DNA from: Bradyrhizobium sp. LTSP885
GTDB lineage: Bacteria; Pseudomonadota; Alphaproteobacteria; Rhizobiales; Xanthobacteraceae
NCBI RefSeq assembly: GCF_000938305.1
Contig: NZ_JYMT01000041.1
Location: 1-64,000, forward strand
Direction: 5' to 3'
DNA: 64,000 bases
The first letter of the stretch is position 1, and each line of letters opens with the position of its first letter. Made by a program: the position numbers and the translations under genes. Positions 44,216 through 53,158 of the stretch are shown here, piece by piece. Below the pieces are notes generated by a model. It worked only from the letters and a program-made list of their open reading frames with translations. It did no database searches and had not been told where the DNA came from.

Positions 44216-45028
44216 TTACCACGCCGTCCACCCACCGTCGACCGCAATGCACTGGCCGGTCACATAGGCCGACAAATCGCTCGCCAGATAGGCCACGGCG
44301 CCCTTCATATCGTCCTCACGCGCCATGCGCGCAAGCGGCGTGCGGTCCACGTACCGGCTCAGGAACGGCTCCGGCGTGGCCCGGAATACACCACCCGGCG
44401 CCACCGCATTGACCCGGACCCGCGGCGCCATGGTGGTCGCGAGCCATCGGGTCATCTGCAGCAGGCCACCTTTGCTCGCTGCATAGGCCGCCGGGTTGCC
44501 GAGGCTGGTTCCCTCGTAGAGCCGCCAATCCGGCCCGGTGAGCCCATAAATCGAGGAAATATTGATCACGCTGCCATGACCGGATGCCGCCAGGTCTTCC
44601 GCGGCGGCCTTGATCAGGATGAACGGCGCGGTCAGGTTGACCTCGATCGCCCGCCGCCAGGTCGCATCCGACTGCTGCGCGAACGGCACCGCCCAGCCCT
44701 CGAGCCCACTGGTGCCGACAAAGGCGGCACAATTCACGATGATGTCGATGCGGCCGAACTTTTCGCGCACCCGACGCGGCAGCTCCTGCACGGCGGCGGA
44801 TTGCTCGAAATCGCACGCAAAGGTCTCGGCACTGACCGACCAGCTTTCGGTCAGCTTCGCCGCGACATCGGCACCAGTGGACTCCGCGATATCGACAAGC
44901 GCGATACTGGCGCCGAGTTCGGCAAGGCCGTTGGCAATGGCACGACCGATATGGCCGGCGCCGCCGGTGACGAGCGCAACGCGCCCACTGAGCGACATCA
45001 TTTCGCGGAGCGAGCGCTCGGTGCTCAT
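44216..45028 (-). CDS. Short-chain dehydrogenase/reductase (PtmA-like)
   Basis: This 270-residue classical SDR has the cofactor loop TGGAGHIG at 21-28, NCAAF near 99-103, catalytic Ser159 and YAASK with Tyr182 and Lys186. The C-terminal GQCIAVDGGWTAW is typical. In Campylobacter the SDR PtmA sits with PtmE in the legionaminic acid route and works before GDP-GlcNAc formation; the same neighbour is present here. It overlaps the ptmE-like gene by four bases. Its exact reaction is inferred only from context. Confidence 0.85.
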   Translation of the reverse strand: MSTERSLREMMSLSGRVALVTGGAGHIGRAIANGLAELGASIALVDIAESTGADVAAKLTESWSVSAETFACDFEQSAAVQELPRRVREKFGRIDIIVNCAAFVGTSGLEGWAVPFAQQSDATWRRAIEVNLTAPFILIKAAAEDLAASGHGSVINISSIYGLTGPDWRLYEGTSLGNPAAYAASKGGLLQMTRWLATTMAPRVRVNAVAPGGVFRATPEPFLSRYVDRTPLARMAREDDMKGAVAYLASDLSAYVTGQCIAVDGGWTAW

Positions 45029-46065
45029 CCGAAGATCCTCTGGAATTCGTCGGAGGCGCGCTGCAGGTCGTCGAGACGACCGACATCGATCCAGTATTCC
45101 CGCAACGGGAACACCACCGATTGCTTGCCGTCCGCAATCGTCCGCTCGATCAGCGTCGGCATGTCGACGGTCTCGTTGGCCTGAAGATGATCCAGCACGC
45201 CTGGATCGAGCAGATAGACGCCGGCATTGACGAAGAATTTCTGGGTCGGCTTCTCGCGGATCCCGAGCAGGCGATGATCGTCGAAATCGATCACGCCGAA
45301 CGGCACCGTCACCGCGTGCTCGCGGATGCCAACGGTGGAGAACGCCTGATGCTCGCGATGATATTTCAGCATCTGCTCGAAGTTCACGGTCGTGAGCAGG
45401 TCGCCGTTCATGACGAAGAAAGGCTGCTTCGGGCGCTCCGGCAGCAGCGAGAGCGCACCGGCGGTGCCGAGGCGCTCATTCTCCTGGAGGTACTCGATCT
45501 CGACGCCCCAGGCCGAGCCGTTGCCGAAATAGTCGCGGATCATCTCCGCCTTGTAGTTGACCGAGATGAAGAACTTGCCGAACCCGGCCTTGACGAAGCC
45601 CCCGAGCACGGTCTCCAGGATCGGCTTGTCGCCGACGCGGATCAGGGGCTTCGGAATGTCGTCGGTCAACGGCTTCAGCCGCGAGCCGAGGCCGCCGGCC
45701 ATCAACACCACCCAGTGGTCGGACTGCTGCCCGAGCGCGAGATCGTCGATCAGCTTGACCTCGACCACCCGGCCTTCGGGATCGACGACCGGCAGCTGAT
45801 GGATCGAATGCTTGCGCATCAGATTGAGGGCCGCCGGATTGGAAATGCCGACCGGCGCGGTGATCGGCGTGCGGTTCATGACGTGGTCGACGGACGCATC
45901 GAGGCCGATACCGCCGAGCAGCCCACGCCGCACGTCGCCGTCGGTCACGGTCCCGACGATCTTGCCGTCGCGCTCGACGACGGCAAGCTGCAAATGGCCC
46001 TGATCGATCCGCCGCAGCGTCTCGATCAAAGGCGTATCTTCACTGACAAAGCAAACTTCGTTCAT
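45025..46065 (-). CDS. ptmE: CBS-domain nucleotidyltransferase (PtmE-like)
   Basis: This 346-residue protein has two CBS motifs in residues 1-115 followed by a sugar-phosphate nucleotidyltransferase domain starting VVLMAGGLGSRLKPLT at about 119-134. Further motifs are GDKPILETVLGGFVKAGF and FFVMNGDLLT. This layout matches PtmE, which makes GDP-activated glucosamine or GlcNAc for legionaminic acid. CBS domains may let adenosine nucleotides tune it. It is three bases from the upstream acetyltransferase gene and overlaps the SDR gene, so all are co-translated. Confidence 0.88.
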   Translation of the reverse strand: MNEVCFVSEDTPLIETLRRIDQGHLQLAVVERDGKIVGTVTDGDVRRGLLGGIGLDASVDHVMNRTPITAPVGISNPAALNLMRKHSIHQLPVVDPEGRVVEVKLIDDLALGQQSDHWVVLMAGGLGSRLKPLTDDIPKPLIRVGDKPILETVLGGFVKAGFGKFFISVNYKAEMIRDYFGNGSAWGVEIEYLQENERLGTAGALSLLPERPKQPFFVMNGDLLTTVNFEQMLKYHREHQAFSTVGIREHAVTVPFGVIDFDDHRLLGIREKPTQKFFVNAGVYLLDPGVLDHLQANETVDMPTLIERTIADGKQSVVFPLREYWIDVGRLDDLQRASDEFQRIFG

Positions 46066-46068
46066 GAC

Positions 46069-46701
46069 CTAATCCCGGCCGCCGCCGGCGAATGCGCCAG
46101 CCTCGACATTTCTTGCGACCACGGCGCCGGCGGCAACGATCGATCCCGCTCCCACGCTGACGCCCCCCAAAACCACGGCTCCCGCACCGATATGCGCGCC
46201 CTCGCCGACCGACACACCGCCGCAAAGTATTGCCCCCGGAGCAATATGGGCGTGATCGCCGACAAGGCAGTCATGCTCCACCACCGCACGCGTGTTCACC
46301 AGGACATTGCGGCCGATCCACGCGGCCGGCTGGATCACGGCGCCGGCCATCACCTGCGCACCGTCGCCGAGCGCCGCGTCTGACGCGATCACGGCTGATA
46401 GATGCGATATGACCGGAAACCTGTAGCCCAGGCCGGCAAAACGGCCAAACAGCGCCCGCCGGCCCGCCAACCCGGAATCCGAACGCGAGGCTTGGTTGCC
46501 GAGACCGTTGGCGAGTTCGACTGCATTGGCGTCCATCTTCAGGATATCTTCGTCCGGTCCGGTGATCGGAATGCCGCCAACGGCCTCGCCGATGCGCGCC
46601 GGGTCGCGGTCTGTCACGGCCGTCGGCCGTATGCCACGGCTCAGCAATGCTTCGATGACAACGCGGGCATGGCCTCCGGCGCAGAGCACGATCAGGCTCA
46701 T
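46069..46701 (-). CDS. NeuD/PglD-family sugar O- or N-acetyltransferase (LegH candidate)
   Basis: This 210-residue protein has an N-terminal Rossmann-like part (MSLIVLCAGGHARVVIEALL, the NeuD/PglD signature). A C-terminal left-handed beta-helix follows, with VVEHDCLVGDHAHIAPGAIL, whose His is the expected general base. PglD-like enzymes N-acetylate the 4-amino group made by LegC/PglE, so this is the best LegH candidate; NeuD-like O-acetylation is the alternative. It overlaps the legI start side by four bases (ATGA). Confidence 0.85.
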   Translation of the reverse strand: MSLIVLCAGGHARVVIEALLSRGIRPTAVTDRDPARIGEAVGGIPITGPDEDILKMDANAVELANGLGNQASRSDSGLAGRRALFGRFAGLGYRFPVISHLSAVIASDAALGDGAQVMAGAVIQPAAWIGRNVLVNTRAVVEHDCLVGDHAHIAPGAILCGGVSVGEGAHIGAGAVVLGGVSVGAGSIVAAGAVVARNVEAGAFAGGGRD

Positions 46702-47780
46702 GGTTCCAGCGCCTCATTGGCCGCGTAGTCGCGCGGCGCGGGCCTGCCGAGATAGGTCCAGTACTCGATCGGCGGAATGCCATTGCCGGGCCGCTTGACG
46801 CCGAGATTGTCCTCGGTGAAGCGCTCGCCGCTTTTGATCGCACGGATGGCGACGAGGCTCCTGCGCGCCACCGTCCGGTTCGGCAGTTCTTCCGGGGCCG
46901 GCACCTTGCGGCCATCGCCGAGCGCGGCCTCGATATCGCGGATCGAAGCGATCATCGTGGCCATCTCATCCGGCTCGATCGAGGCGCGGTGATCGGGGCC
47001 GGGCAAATTTCGGTCGAGCGTCAGGTGCTTCTCGATCACGGTGGCGCCGAGCGCCACGGCGGCGGCTGCGATGTGAATGCCGCGGCTGTGATCGGAGAAG
47101 CCGACCGGAAGCCCGAACGCATCGCGCAACGTCGCCATCGCGCGCAGATTGATCGACTGCGGATCGGCGGGATATTCGGTCGTGCAGTGCAGGAGCGTGA
47201 CCTTGGTGCGCAGCTCAGTCCAGGCCGCACGGTCAAGCAGGACGTTTGCGAGATCGGCCGGCGTCGGCCGCGTACGGGCATCGCCGAGATAGCCGAACGC
47301 GATGACGCCGAGCGCCTGCTCGACTTCGGCGAGCGTCGCCATGCCGGTCGACAGGATGATCGGCAGCTTGAAGCGCGCAAGATGCAACAACAGCGGTGCG
47401 TTGGTGAGATCGCCGGAGCCGACCTTCAGCGTGGCGACGCCGATGCGCCGGACGAGGTGGGTTGCGCTGTCGGCGTCGAACGGCGTCGACATGTAGGTAA
47501 TGTCGGCGGCGGTGCAGGCGGCCGCGATGCGCGCCTCGTCGTCCTCGCTGAGCTCGAGCGCGCGCAGCATCTCGAGCTGGGATTGCTCGCTTCCGGTCGT
47601 GACCTTCTGATAGCTCGCCTTGGCAGCGTCGCTGGTCGCCAATTTGTCGGCGCGAAACGATTGAAACTTGACGACGTCGGCGCCTGCGCGCGCGGCCGCG
47701 CCGACCAGCGCGAGGGCCTGCGCAGGGTCGCCATTGTGGTTAACGCCAGCCTCGGCAATGATCAGGGTTCGGCGATGCAT
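46698..47780 (-). CDS. legI: Nonulosonic acid synthase (NeuB/LegI family)
   Basis: This 360-residue enzyme condenses phosphoenolpyruvate with a C6 amino sugar to give a nine-carbon acid. The N terminus LIIAEAGVNHNGDPAQAL, the ADVVKFQSFRADKLAT strand, LKVGSGDLTNAPLL and GFSDHSRGIHIAAAAVALGA match NeuB. The C-terminal 60 residues form the SAF/antifreeze-like domain (RRSLVAIRAIKSGERFTEDN). The start at 47780 fits NeuB; an open frame to 48260 is not coding. With LegB and LegC present, the product is more likely legionaminic acid than neuraminic acid. Confidence 0.92.
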   Translation of the reverse strand: MHRRTLIIAEAGVNHNGDPAQALALVGAAARAGADVVKFQSFRADKLATSDAAKASYQKVTTGSEQSQLEMLRALELSEDDEARIAAACTAADITYMSTPFDADSATHLVRRIGVATLKVGSGDLTNAPLLLHLARFKLPIILSTGMATLAEVEQALGVIAFGYLGDARTRPTPADLANVLLDRAAWTELRTKVTLLHCTTEYPADPQSINLRAMATLRDAFGLPVGFSDHSRGIHIAAAAVALGATVIEKHLTLDRNLPGPDHRASIEPDEMATMIASIRDIEAALGDGRKVPAPEELPNRTVARRSLVAIRAIKSGERFTEDNLGVKRPGNGIPPIEYWTYLGRPAPRDYAANEALEP

Positions 47781-47919
47781 GCGGTTTCGTCGCGGGACGC
47801 GGTGGGCGACCGAAATCACCCTCCAATCAAGCGGTTGTCTTAGTCGAGTACACTGGTAAAAGCAACGCAAGCGGGTTGCGGCTGGTACAGCTGAAAGCCG
47901 TGCAGTGGTAAGAACTTGC

Positions 47920-47938
47920 GCATCCCTCGCGGGGATGC
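47920..47938. promoter_or_regulatory. Leader hairpin upstream of legF
   Basis: GCATCCC (47920-47926) and GGGATGC (47932-47938) form a perfect stem with a five-base loop. The hairpin lies 25 bases before the legF start in the 183-base gap between the two divergent nonulosonate units. It could affect mRNA stability or translation. Confidence 0.45.
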
Positions 47939-47963
47939 CAGCGGCAGGACTCATCGAAAGCGC

Positions 47964-48710
47964 ATGGCTGAGACGGCACAGATATTGTTCCTGTTGGTGG
48001 GGCGCGGCGGATCGAAGGGATTGCCGGGCAAGAATTTGCGCGAAATCGGCGGGCTCAGCCTGATCGGCTACAAGGCGAAGTCCGCCCTGCAGTCGCGCTA
48101 TTGCTCGCGGCTGATCGTCTCCAGCGACAGTGCTGATATCCGCAACGAGGCGGTGCGCCACGGCGCCGAAATGCTGTTCGAGCGGCCGGCCGAGCTTGCG
48201 ACCGACACCGCCTCCTCCAACGACGTGGTGCTGCATACCATGGACTGGATCGAGGCGCATGAAGGACGGCGCTACGACGCCATCATGCTGCTGGAACCGT
48301 CATCGCCGTTCGCGCGCCCCGAACATTTCAACGAGGCGATCGAACTGTTCCTGGCGCGCAAGGCGAGCCTCGTGGTCGGCATGCGCGAGACCGAGGTCTC
48401 GTCGATCTTCGTTGGCACGCTCGGCGCGGACGGCTCGATCGGCGGCATCGTCGACAGGATGCTCAAGACACCGGCGCAGCGCCGCCAGGATCAGCCGATC
48501 GAGGTGACAATGAACGGCGCGCTCTATCTGGTCGGCTGGGACGCGATGCGCAAGCACCGCAAGATCTACGCCGATCCGGTCGCGAGCTACGGAATCATGA
48601 TGGACCGGATGCACTCGATCGAGATCGAAAGCGCGGCCGATCTCGCCTATGCATCCTACGTCATCGAGCACGGCATGCTCGACGCCTCGCCGTGGCGGAT
48701 ATCGCCATGA
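47964..48710 (+). CDS. legF: CMP-nonulosonic acid cytidylyltransferase (NeuA/LegF family)
   Basis: This 248-residue enzyme activates the nonulosonic acid with CTP. The nucleotide-binding motif is LVGRGGSKGLPGKNLREIG near the N terminus, and LLEPSSPFARPEHF and MNGALYLV follow. The length is that of the single-domain NeuA/LegF enzymes. ATG 47964 was chosen over the upstream open frame to 47916, which covers the hairpin. Its stop overlaps the legG start (ATGA), so the two are translated together. Confidence 0.92.
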   Translation: MAETAQILFLLVGRGGSKGLPGKNLREIGGLSLIGYKAKSALQSRYCSRLIVSSDSADIRNEAVRHGAEMLFERPAELATDTASSNDVVLHTMDWIEAHEGRRYDAIMLLEPSSPFARPEHFNEAIELFLARKASLVVGMRETEVSSIFVGTLGADGSIGGIVDRMLKTPAQRRQDQPIEVTMNGALYLVGWDAMRKHRKIYADPVASYGIMMDRMHSIEIESAADLAYASYVIEHGMLDASPWRISP

Positions 48711-49900
48711 CGGCCGCGCCACGCCGCATCGCCGTCGTCACCGGGTCGCGGGCGGACTACGGCTTGCTGCGAGGCATTTTGACGCGGCTGCAGAAGATGG
48801 ACGTCGATCTCAGCGTCATCGCCTGCGGCATGCATCTGGTGCCGAGGTTCGGCGAGACCTGGCGGATCATCGAAACCGACGGATTTCCGATCGCCGCGAA
48901 GATCGATCTGAAGCTCGACGACGATCGCGCCGCGACGGTGGCGCACGGTACCGGTATCGCCGTCTCCGGCTTTGCCGACGTGCTGCCGAAGCTCGCGCCC
49001 GATCTCCTCGTCGTGCTGGGCGACCGCTACGAGATCCTGGCGGCCGCGGTCGCAGCGACCCTTCTGAACATCCCGATCGCGCATATCCATGGCGGAGAAG
49101 TCACCGCCGGCGCCTTCGACGACGCCATCCGCCATGCCATCACCAAAATGGCCTGCCTGCATTTCGTTGCGGCCGAACCGTATCGGCGCCGCGTCATCCA
49201 GATGGGCGAGAACCCCGACTTCGTCTTCAACGTCGGCGCGCCGGGCCTCGATTTCGCTGATACCGCACCCGTGCTCAGCCGCGCCGAGCTATTCGCGCAA
49301 TTGGGCATCACCGGCCCGGAACGCTTCCTGCTGGTGACGCTGCATCCGACCACGGCGCAGCCGGAAGCCGACGCGGCCAATGTCGCGGCACTGCTCGGCG
49401 CGCTCGCGGAGATCGGAGATCGGAGCTTTGTCTTCACCGGCGTCAATGCCGATCCCGGCTATCGCGCGATCGACGATGCAATCCGCGCCTTCGTGGCGTC
49501 GCGGCCGGATCGGGCACATTTGTTCACGTCGCTCGGCAGCGAGCGCTACTGGGCAGCGCTGCGGCTTGCCGATGCCGTGGTCGGCAATTCCTCGAGCGGC
49601 ATCCTGGAGGCACCAGCCGTCGGCGTGCCTTCGATCAATATCGGCGACCGCCAACTCGGACGGTTGCGCGCCGCCTCGATCATCGATTGCCCGGCCGACT
49701 CCGCGGCGATCCAGGCTGCCCTCGAAAACATCTTTGCGGACCGGTTCCGTCCCGACCCGTCGCTTGTGCCGCCCTATGGCCTCGGGGGTGCGTCGGAGCG
49801 AATCGCTGGAACCCTTCAAAAGATCGACCTTCGCCAAGCTTTCCCCAAGCATTTCCATGACTTGGAAGCTCCCCTGAGCGGACCAGATCCAGTCTCATAG
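48707..49900 (+). CDS. legG: Hydrolysing UDP/GDP-GlcNAc-type 2-epimerase (NeuC/LegG)
   Basis: This 397-residue GT-B-fold enzyme epimerises C2 and removes the nucleotide to supply the hexose for the synthase. Motifs are VTGSRADYGLLRG at the start, HIHGGEVTAGAFDDAIRHAI in the middle and VVGNSSSGILEAPAVGVPSINIGDRQ near the end. In the legionaminic route this is LegG, acting on GDP-2,4-diacetamido-2,4,6-trideoxy-glucose. ATG 48707 overlaps the legF stop. Distinction from NeuC rests on the neighbours LegB and LegC. Confidence 0.9.
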   Translation: MTAAPRRIAVVTGSRADYGLLRGILTRLQKMDVDLSVIACGMHLVPRFGETWRIIETDGFPIAAKIDLKLDDDRAATVAHGTGIAVSGFADVLPKLAPDLLVVLGDRYEILAAAVAATLLNIPIAHIHGGEVTAGAFDDAIRHAITKMACLHFVAAEPYRRRVIQMGENPDFVFNVGAPGLDFADTAPVLSRAELFAQLGITGPERFLLVTLHPTTAQPEADAANVAALLGALAEIGDRSFVFTGVNADPGYRAIDDAIRAFVASRPDRAHLFTSLGSERYWAALRLADAVVGNSSSGILEAPAVGVPSINIGDRQLGRLRAASIIDCPADSAAIQAALENIFADRFRPDPSLVPPYGLGGASERIAGTLQKIDLRQAFPKHFHDLEAPLSGPDPVS

Positions 49901-49990
49901 CGCTCGGGCGCGGTTGCTTGCACAACGCCCCAGGTTGTATAGATCGGCCGGGCCCGGGGATAATTATGCGGGCGCCGCCGGAGACCCGAC

Positions 49991-51145
49991 ATGACGACGA
50001 TCGAGACGCTTTCCGACGTGGCACCGGCCGCGCATGCCGTCGATATCCGTGAGCTGCCGACCCCGCCCTATCGCGGCACCACCCTGCCCGACATCGACTA
50101 TGACGCGCACCCCGCCTATGGCGGCATGCTGCCGAAGCCGACGCTGAGCGAACGGCTCTATGCGCTGAAGATCTTCGTGAAGACGTTCGCCTTCGTCAGC
50201 CTCCGCCGCATCGTCGATTACGAAAACATGCCGCTGCTGTCCAAGGAAGCCGGCTTCAGCGGCCTGAACTTCTCGACCGCGCTGCGCTACGTGACGATGT
50301 TTGCGCGCATCCGCGCCAGCCGCATGATCGGCACGCTGACCGGCGCGCGGCGCCCGGCCATGCCGGCGAACCCGGCACTGCTGAACAAGATCAAGGCGGA
50401 CGGCATCGTCTGCCTGACGCTGGCGCCCGAGGAACTCGACCAGATCCGCAACGCGACCAATCCCGGCTTTGCCAAGCTCGACGAGCGCCGCGCCAATATT
50501 CTGCCGGAGAAACGCAAGTTCGACGACAACGTCTACTGGTGCACACGCACGGCCGATCCGGCCGCCTTCGCCACCGTCGAGAACGTCTTCAAGCGCTACG
50601 GCATCATCGAGGCCGCGAGCGCCTATCTCGGCCGCCCTGTCGGCGTGAAGCATGTCAACGGGCAGATCAACGACCAGGACCTCACCTTCTGGAAACGGGT
50701 GTTCCCCGACACCAAGCTCGCCGATCCATGGGGCAGCTATCTGCACATCGACGCCACCTACGGCATGCTGAAATGCGCGATCTACGTTCATGACATCGGC
50801 CCGGACGGCGGTCCGTTCTGCTACATCCGCGGTAGCCAGAACGCCAGGATCGGCTGGTTCGAAGGCATGGTCCGCCGCACCAATGACTTCTGCGGCTTCT
50901 CCGGACGCCGGCCCGACGCGCGCCAGAAGTTCATGGCGCTGCCAGCCTTCCTGCGCAGGAAGGCTGATTTCGGCGGCGACCTGCCGGACAATTCCCCCGA
51001 CGTGGCCCGCCTGCGCGAAGGTCATTTCGCGGCGACCTCGAACTACGGCAATTGCGTCCTGTTCGACGGCAACGGCATGCATCGTGGCGGAATGGTCAAC
51101 AAGGGCGAGCGGCGCTGCCTGTTCATCCTGCTCGCGGAGATCTGA
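49991..51145 (+). CDS. Phytanoyl-CoA dioxygenase-like 2OG-Fe(II) oxygenase
   Basis: This 384-residue protein has the PhyH-type double-stranded beta-helix. The iron ligands are His252 and Asp254 in LHIDATYG and His364 in GMHRGGMV. Arg374 or Arg375 is placed to hold 2-oxoglutarate. An N-terminal extension of about 130 residues has no recognised domain. It follows legG on the same strand, so it is a candidate hydroxylase of the nonulosonic acid, another sugar or a lipid of the locus. No precedent in this pathway is known to me. Confidence 0.82.
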   Translation: MTTIETLSDVAPAAHAVDIRELPTPPYRGTTLPDIDYDAHPAYGGMLPKPTLSERLYALKIFVKTFAFVSLRRIVDYENMPLLSKEAGFSGLNFSTALRYVTMFARIRASRMIGTLTGARRPAMPANPALLNKIKADGIVCLTLAPEELDQIRNATNPGFAKLDERRANILPEKRKFDDNVYWCTRTADPAAFATVENVFKRYGIIEAASAYLGRPVGVKHVNGQINDQDLTFWKRVFPDTKLADPWGSYLHIDATYGMLKCAIYVHDIGPDGGPFCYIRGSQNARIGWFEGMVRRTNDFCGFSGRRPDARQKFMALPAFLRRKADFGGDLPDNSPDVARLREGHFAATSNYGNCVLFDGNGMHRGGMVNKGERRCLFILLAEI

Positions 51146-51188
51146 CGCGCATGCCCCGCAATCGGGGGCGCGATCAGCTTTGCGTACC

Positions 51189-51974
51189 CTACAGCTTGCT
51201 CGGCCGCTTCAGGTAGGCGGCAAGCTGGTCGGCGCTGAAATAGGCCGCCTGGCTGCGCAGCTTGCTATCCTTGCGGACAAAGGCGAGATCGATCTGCGCA
51301 AGCGCGCCGTCGAGCGACCGCATGTGCCCCTCGAGCACGTCATAGACCGCGAAGCCCGCCTCGTCGCAGAAGCGCACGATGTCGGCAAACTCGGGGATGC
51401 CGTGGCGCATCGGCATCATCGTGGTTTCCAGGATCAGGAGGTCGATCTCGCCGATGCGCGAGCCGAGCCCCTTCAGCACTTCGAGCTCGGCGCCCTGGGT
51501 GTCGACCTTGAGGAAGACCGGATGCTCCAGCTGCTCCGGCAGCAACGAATCCAGTCGCCGCATCGGCGTCGGCCGCGCCTCGCCGTCGAGCACCTTGCCT
51601 TCGACCTGCGCGAAGATGCTCGATCCGGAGATATCGTCGTGCACGTTGAAGGTGACTTCGCCGTTTTCGGCACCGGCGGCGACCAGGAAATAGTCGGCGT
51701 TGAGACGCTGCTTGAGCTGCTCGAGGATTGGACGGCATTCCGCGACCGGCTCGACCAGAAAGTAGCGTGCCCGCGGAAACGCGTCGTAGATCGGCGAGGT
51801 GCCGAACGCGATGCCGACGTCGACCACGGTCTTCACATCGAAGCCGAGCGACTTGAGGTGCTTGAAGAACAGGCCGAAGTTCCGCACCGGCGCATTTGTG
51901 CGCATCAGACGCAGGCCGATCGGCTCCAGCAGGCCATTGAGGCACTGGAACGCCGCTGAAACGAATGCCTTCAT
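51189..51974 (-). CDS. FkbM-family methyltransferase
   Basis: This 261-residue class I SAM methyltransferase of the FkbM type usually O-methylates sugars. The SAM-binding region is KTVVDVGIAFGTSPIYDAFP with FLVEPVAECRPIL, and the later FLKVDTQGAELEVLKGLG is the FkbM hallmark. The start at 51974 (MKAFVSAAFQ) is the first with a normal N terminus. It is divergent from the epimerase gene at 52135 and convergent with the oxygenase. Methylation of a fucose or rhamnose residue is plausible but unproven. Confidence 0.88.
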   Translation of the reverse strand: MKAFVSAAFQCLNGLLEPIGLRLMRTNAPVRNFGLFFKHLKSLGFDVKTVVDVGIAFGTSPIYDAFPRARYFLVEPVAECRPILEQLKQRLNADYFLVAAGAENGEVTFNVHDDISGSSIFAQVEGKVLDGEARPTPMRRLDSLLPEQLEHPVFLKVDTQGAELEVLKGLGSRIGEIDLLILETTMMPMRHGIPEFADIVRFCDEAGFAVYDVLEGHMRSLDGALAQIDLAFVRKDSKLRSQAAYFSADQLAAYLKRPSKL

Positions 51975-52134
51975 GAAGCGAGCGCCGGTTGTCTGGTGAC
52001 GGGAAGCGTCCGATCGCAAAGTGCCCTCGCCCGCGAAGGTTTCGCCGCAGTTTGCAATCGACTATTCGGTTTGGTAAATCAGCCCGGCAAGCTGGTCAAG
52101 CGACCGCTTTTTCCTCGGAAACAGCCAAATCCGC

Positions 52135-53100
52135 ATGAAAGTTCTGGTGACCGGCAGCTCCGGCTTTATTGGTCAGGCGCTCGCGCAACGATTGAAAGCC
52201 GAGAATTGGAAGGTCCTGGGTATCGACAGGCGCCCGGGTCCGTCGACCAATTTCTTGTGTGACATCCTCGACGCCAAACAGTTGCTGGAGACAATTCAGG
52301 CCTGCGCGCCTGATGCACTCGTCCATCTGGCGGCGCGAATCGACATCGACGAAAAGGCTGATGTTTCGGGCTACCCGGCCAACGTCGAAGGGGTTCGAAA
52401 TGTCATTGACGCGGTTCGCAGCACCCCCTCGATCAAGCGGACCGTATGGACCTCATCGCAGCTGGTCTGTCGCGTCGATTACGCGCCGAAGAGCGACACC
52501 GACTATAATCCGGACTCGTCCTATGGGCGCAGCAAGGTCCTGACCGAGCAGACCGTCCGCGAACAGGACGGCGGAGCAACCCAATGGTGTCTCGCGCGCC
52601 CGACTACGGTCTGGGGACCGGGCATGAGCGCGCACTATCAGCGCTTCCTGCGCATGATTCAGCGCGGATACTATTTTCACATTGGACGCGAGCCCTTGCT
52701 GAAATCGTTCAGCTATGTCGGAAATATCACTCATCAGTACCTGCAATTGCTGAAGGCCGACCCGGATCGGATCCATCGCAAGACGCTTTATCTGGCCGAT
52801 TATGAACCGCTCGACCTGGTCGCCTGGGGCGATGCCTTCCAACGCGCGCTTCGCGCCCGGCCGATTCCCAGGATGCCCGTGCCTCTCGCGCGGGCAATGG
52901 CCTACTCCGGTGACGCGGCAATCGCGCTCGGACTACGACAGTTTCCTCTGACCTCGCGCCGCCTGAAGAACATCCTGACCGAATACCAGTTCGACCTGAC
53001 GGCGACCGAAGCGATCTGCGGATCGCTTCCCAGCACGTTCCAGCAGGGAATCGACGAGACGGTCGAATGGTTCAACAACCTGTCGCAGCCGAAGGCATAG
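52135..53100 (+). CDS. NAD-dependent sugar epimerase/dehydratase
   Basis: This 321-residue extended SDR shows GSSGFIGQAL in the first turn and SSYGRSKVLTEQ (YxxxK). The usual Thr/Ser before it is in VWTSSQLVC. The C-terminal half has LYLADYEPLDLVAWGDAF. The subfamily is not clear; UDP-galactose/glucose 4-epimerase-like or 4-ketoreductase activity is likely. It would supply or reduce a nucleotide sugar for the locus. It converges with the polymerase-like gene, with 58 bases between. Confidence 0.85.
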   Translation: MKVLVTGSSGFIGQALAQRLKAENWKVLGIDRRPGPSTNFLCDILDAKQLLETIQACAPDALVHLAARIDIDEKADVSGYPANVEGVRNVIDAVRSTPSIKRTVWTSSQLVCRVDYAPKSDTDYNPDSSYGRSKVLTEQTVREQDGGATQWCLARPTTVWGPGMSAHYQRFLRMIQRGYYFHIGREPLLKSFSYVGNITHQYLQLLKADPDRIHRKTLYLADYEPLDLVAWGDAFQRALRARPIPRMPVPLARAMAYSGDAAIALGLRQFPLTSRRLKNILTEYQFDLTATEAICGSLPSTFQQGIDETVEWFNNLSQPKA

Positions 53101-53137
53101 CCGCGCGCATTGGTCTAGACTCGCAAGAGGCGGTCCA

Positions 53138-53151
53138 CCGGTGAATACCGG
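53138..53151. terminator. Short stem-loop between convergent genes
   Basis: CCGGT-GAAT-ACCGG forms a five-base stem in the 58-base gap, and CCAAT-CATT-ATTGG (53152-53165) follows directly. Neither has a clear U-run on the plus strand, so termination is only possible, not shown. Confidence 0.35.
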
Positions 53152-53158
53152 CCAATCA

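Noticed and set aside
46698-49900. Sialic acid (Neu5Ac) pathway
   Set aside because: NeuB, NeuA and NeuC-like enzymes could make Neu5Ac, but LegB, LegC and PtmE-like proteins in the same locus fit the legionaminic route better. Not excluded absolutely.
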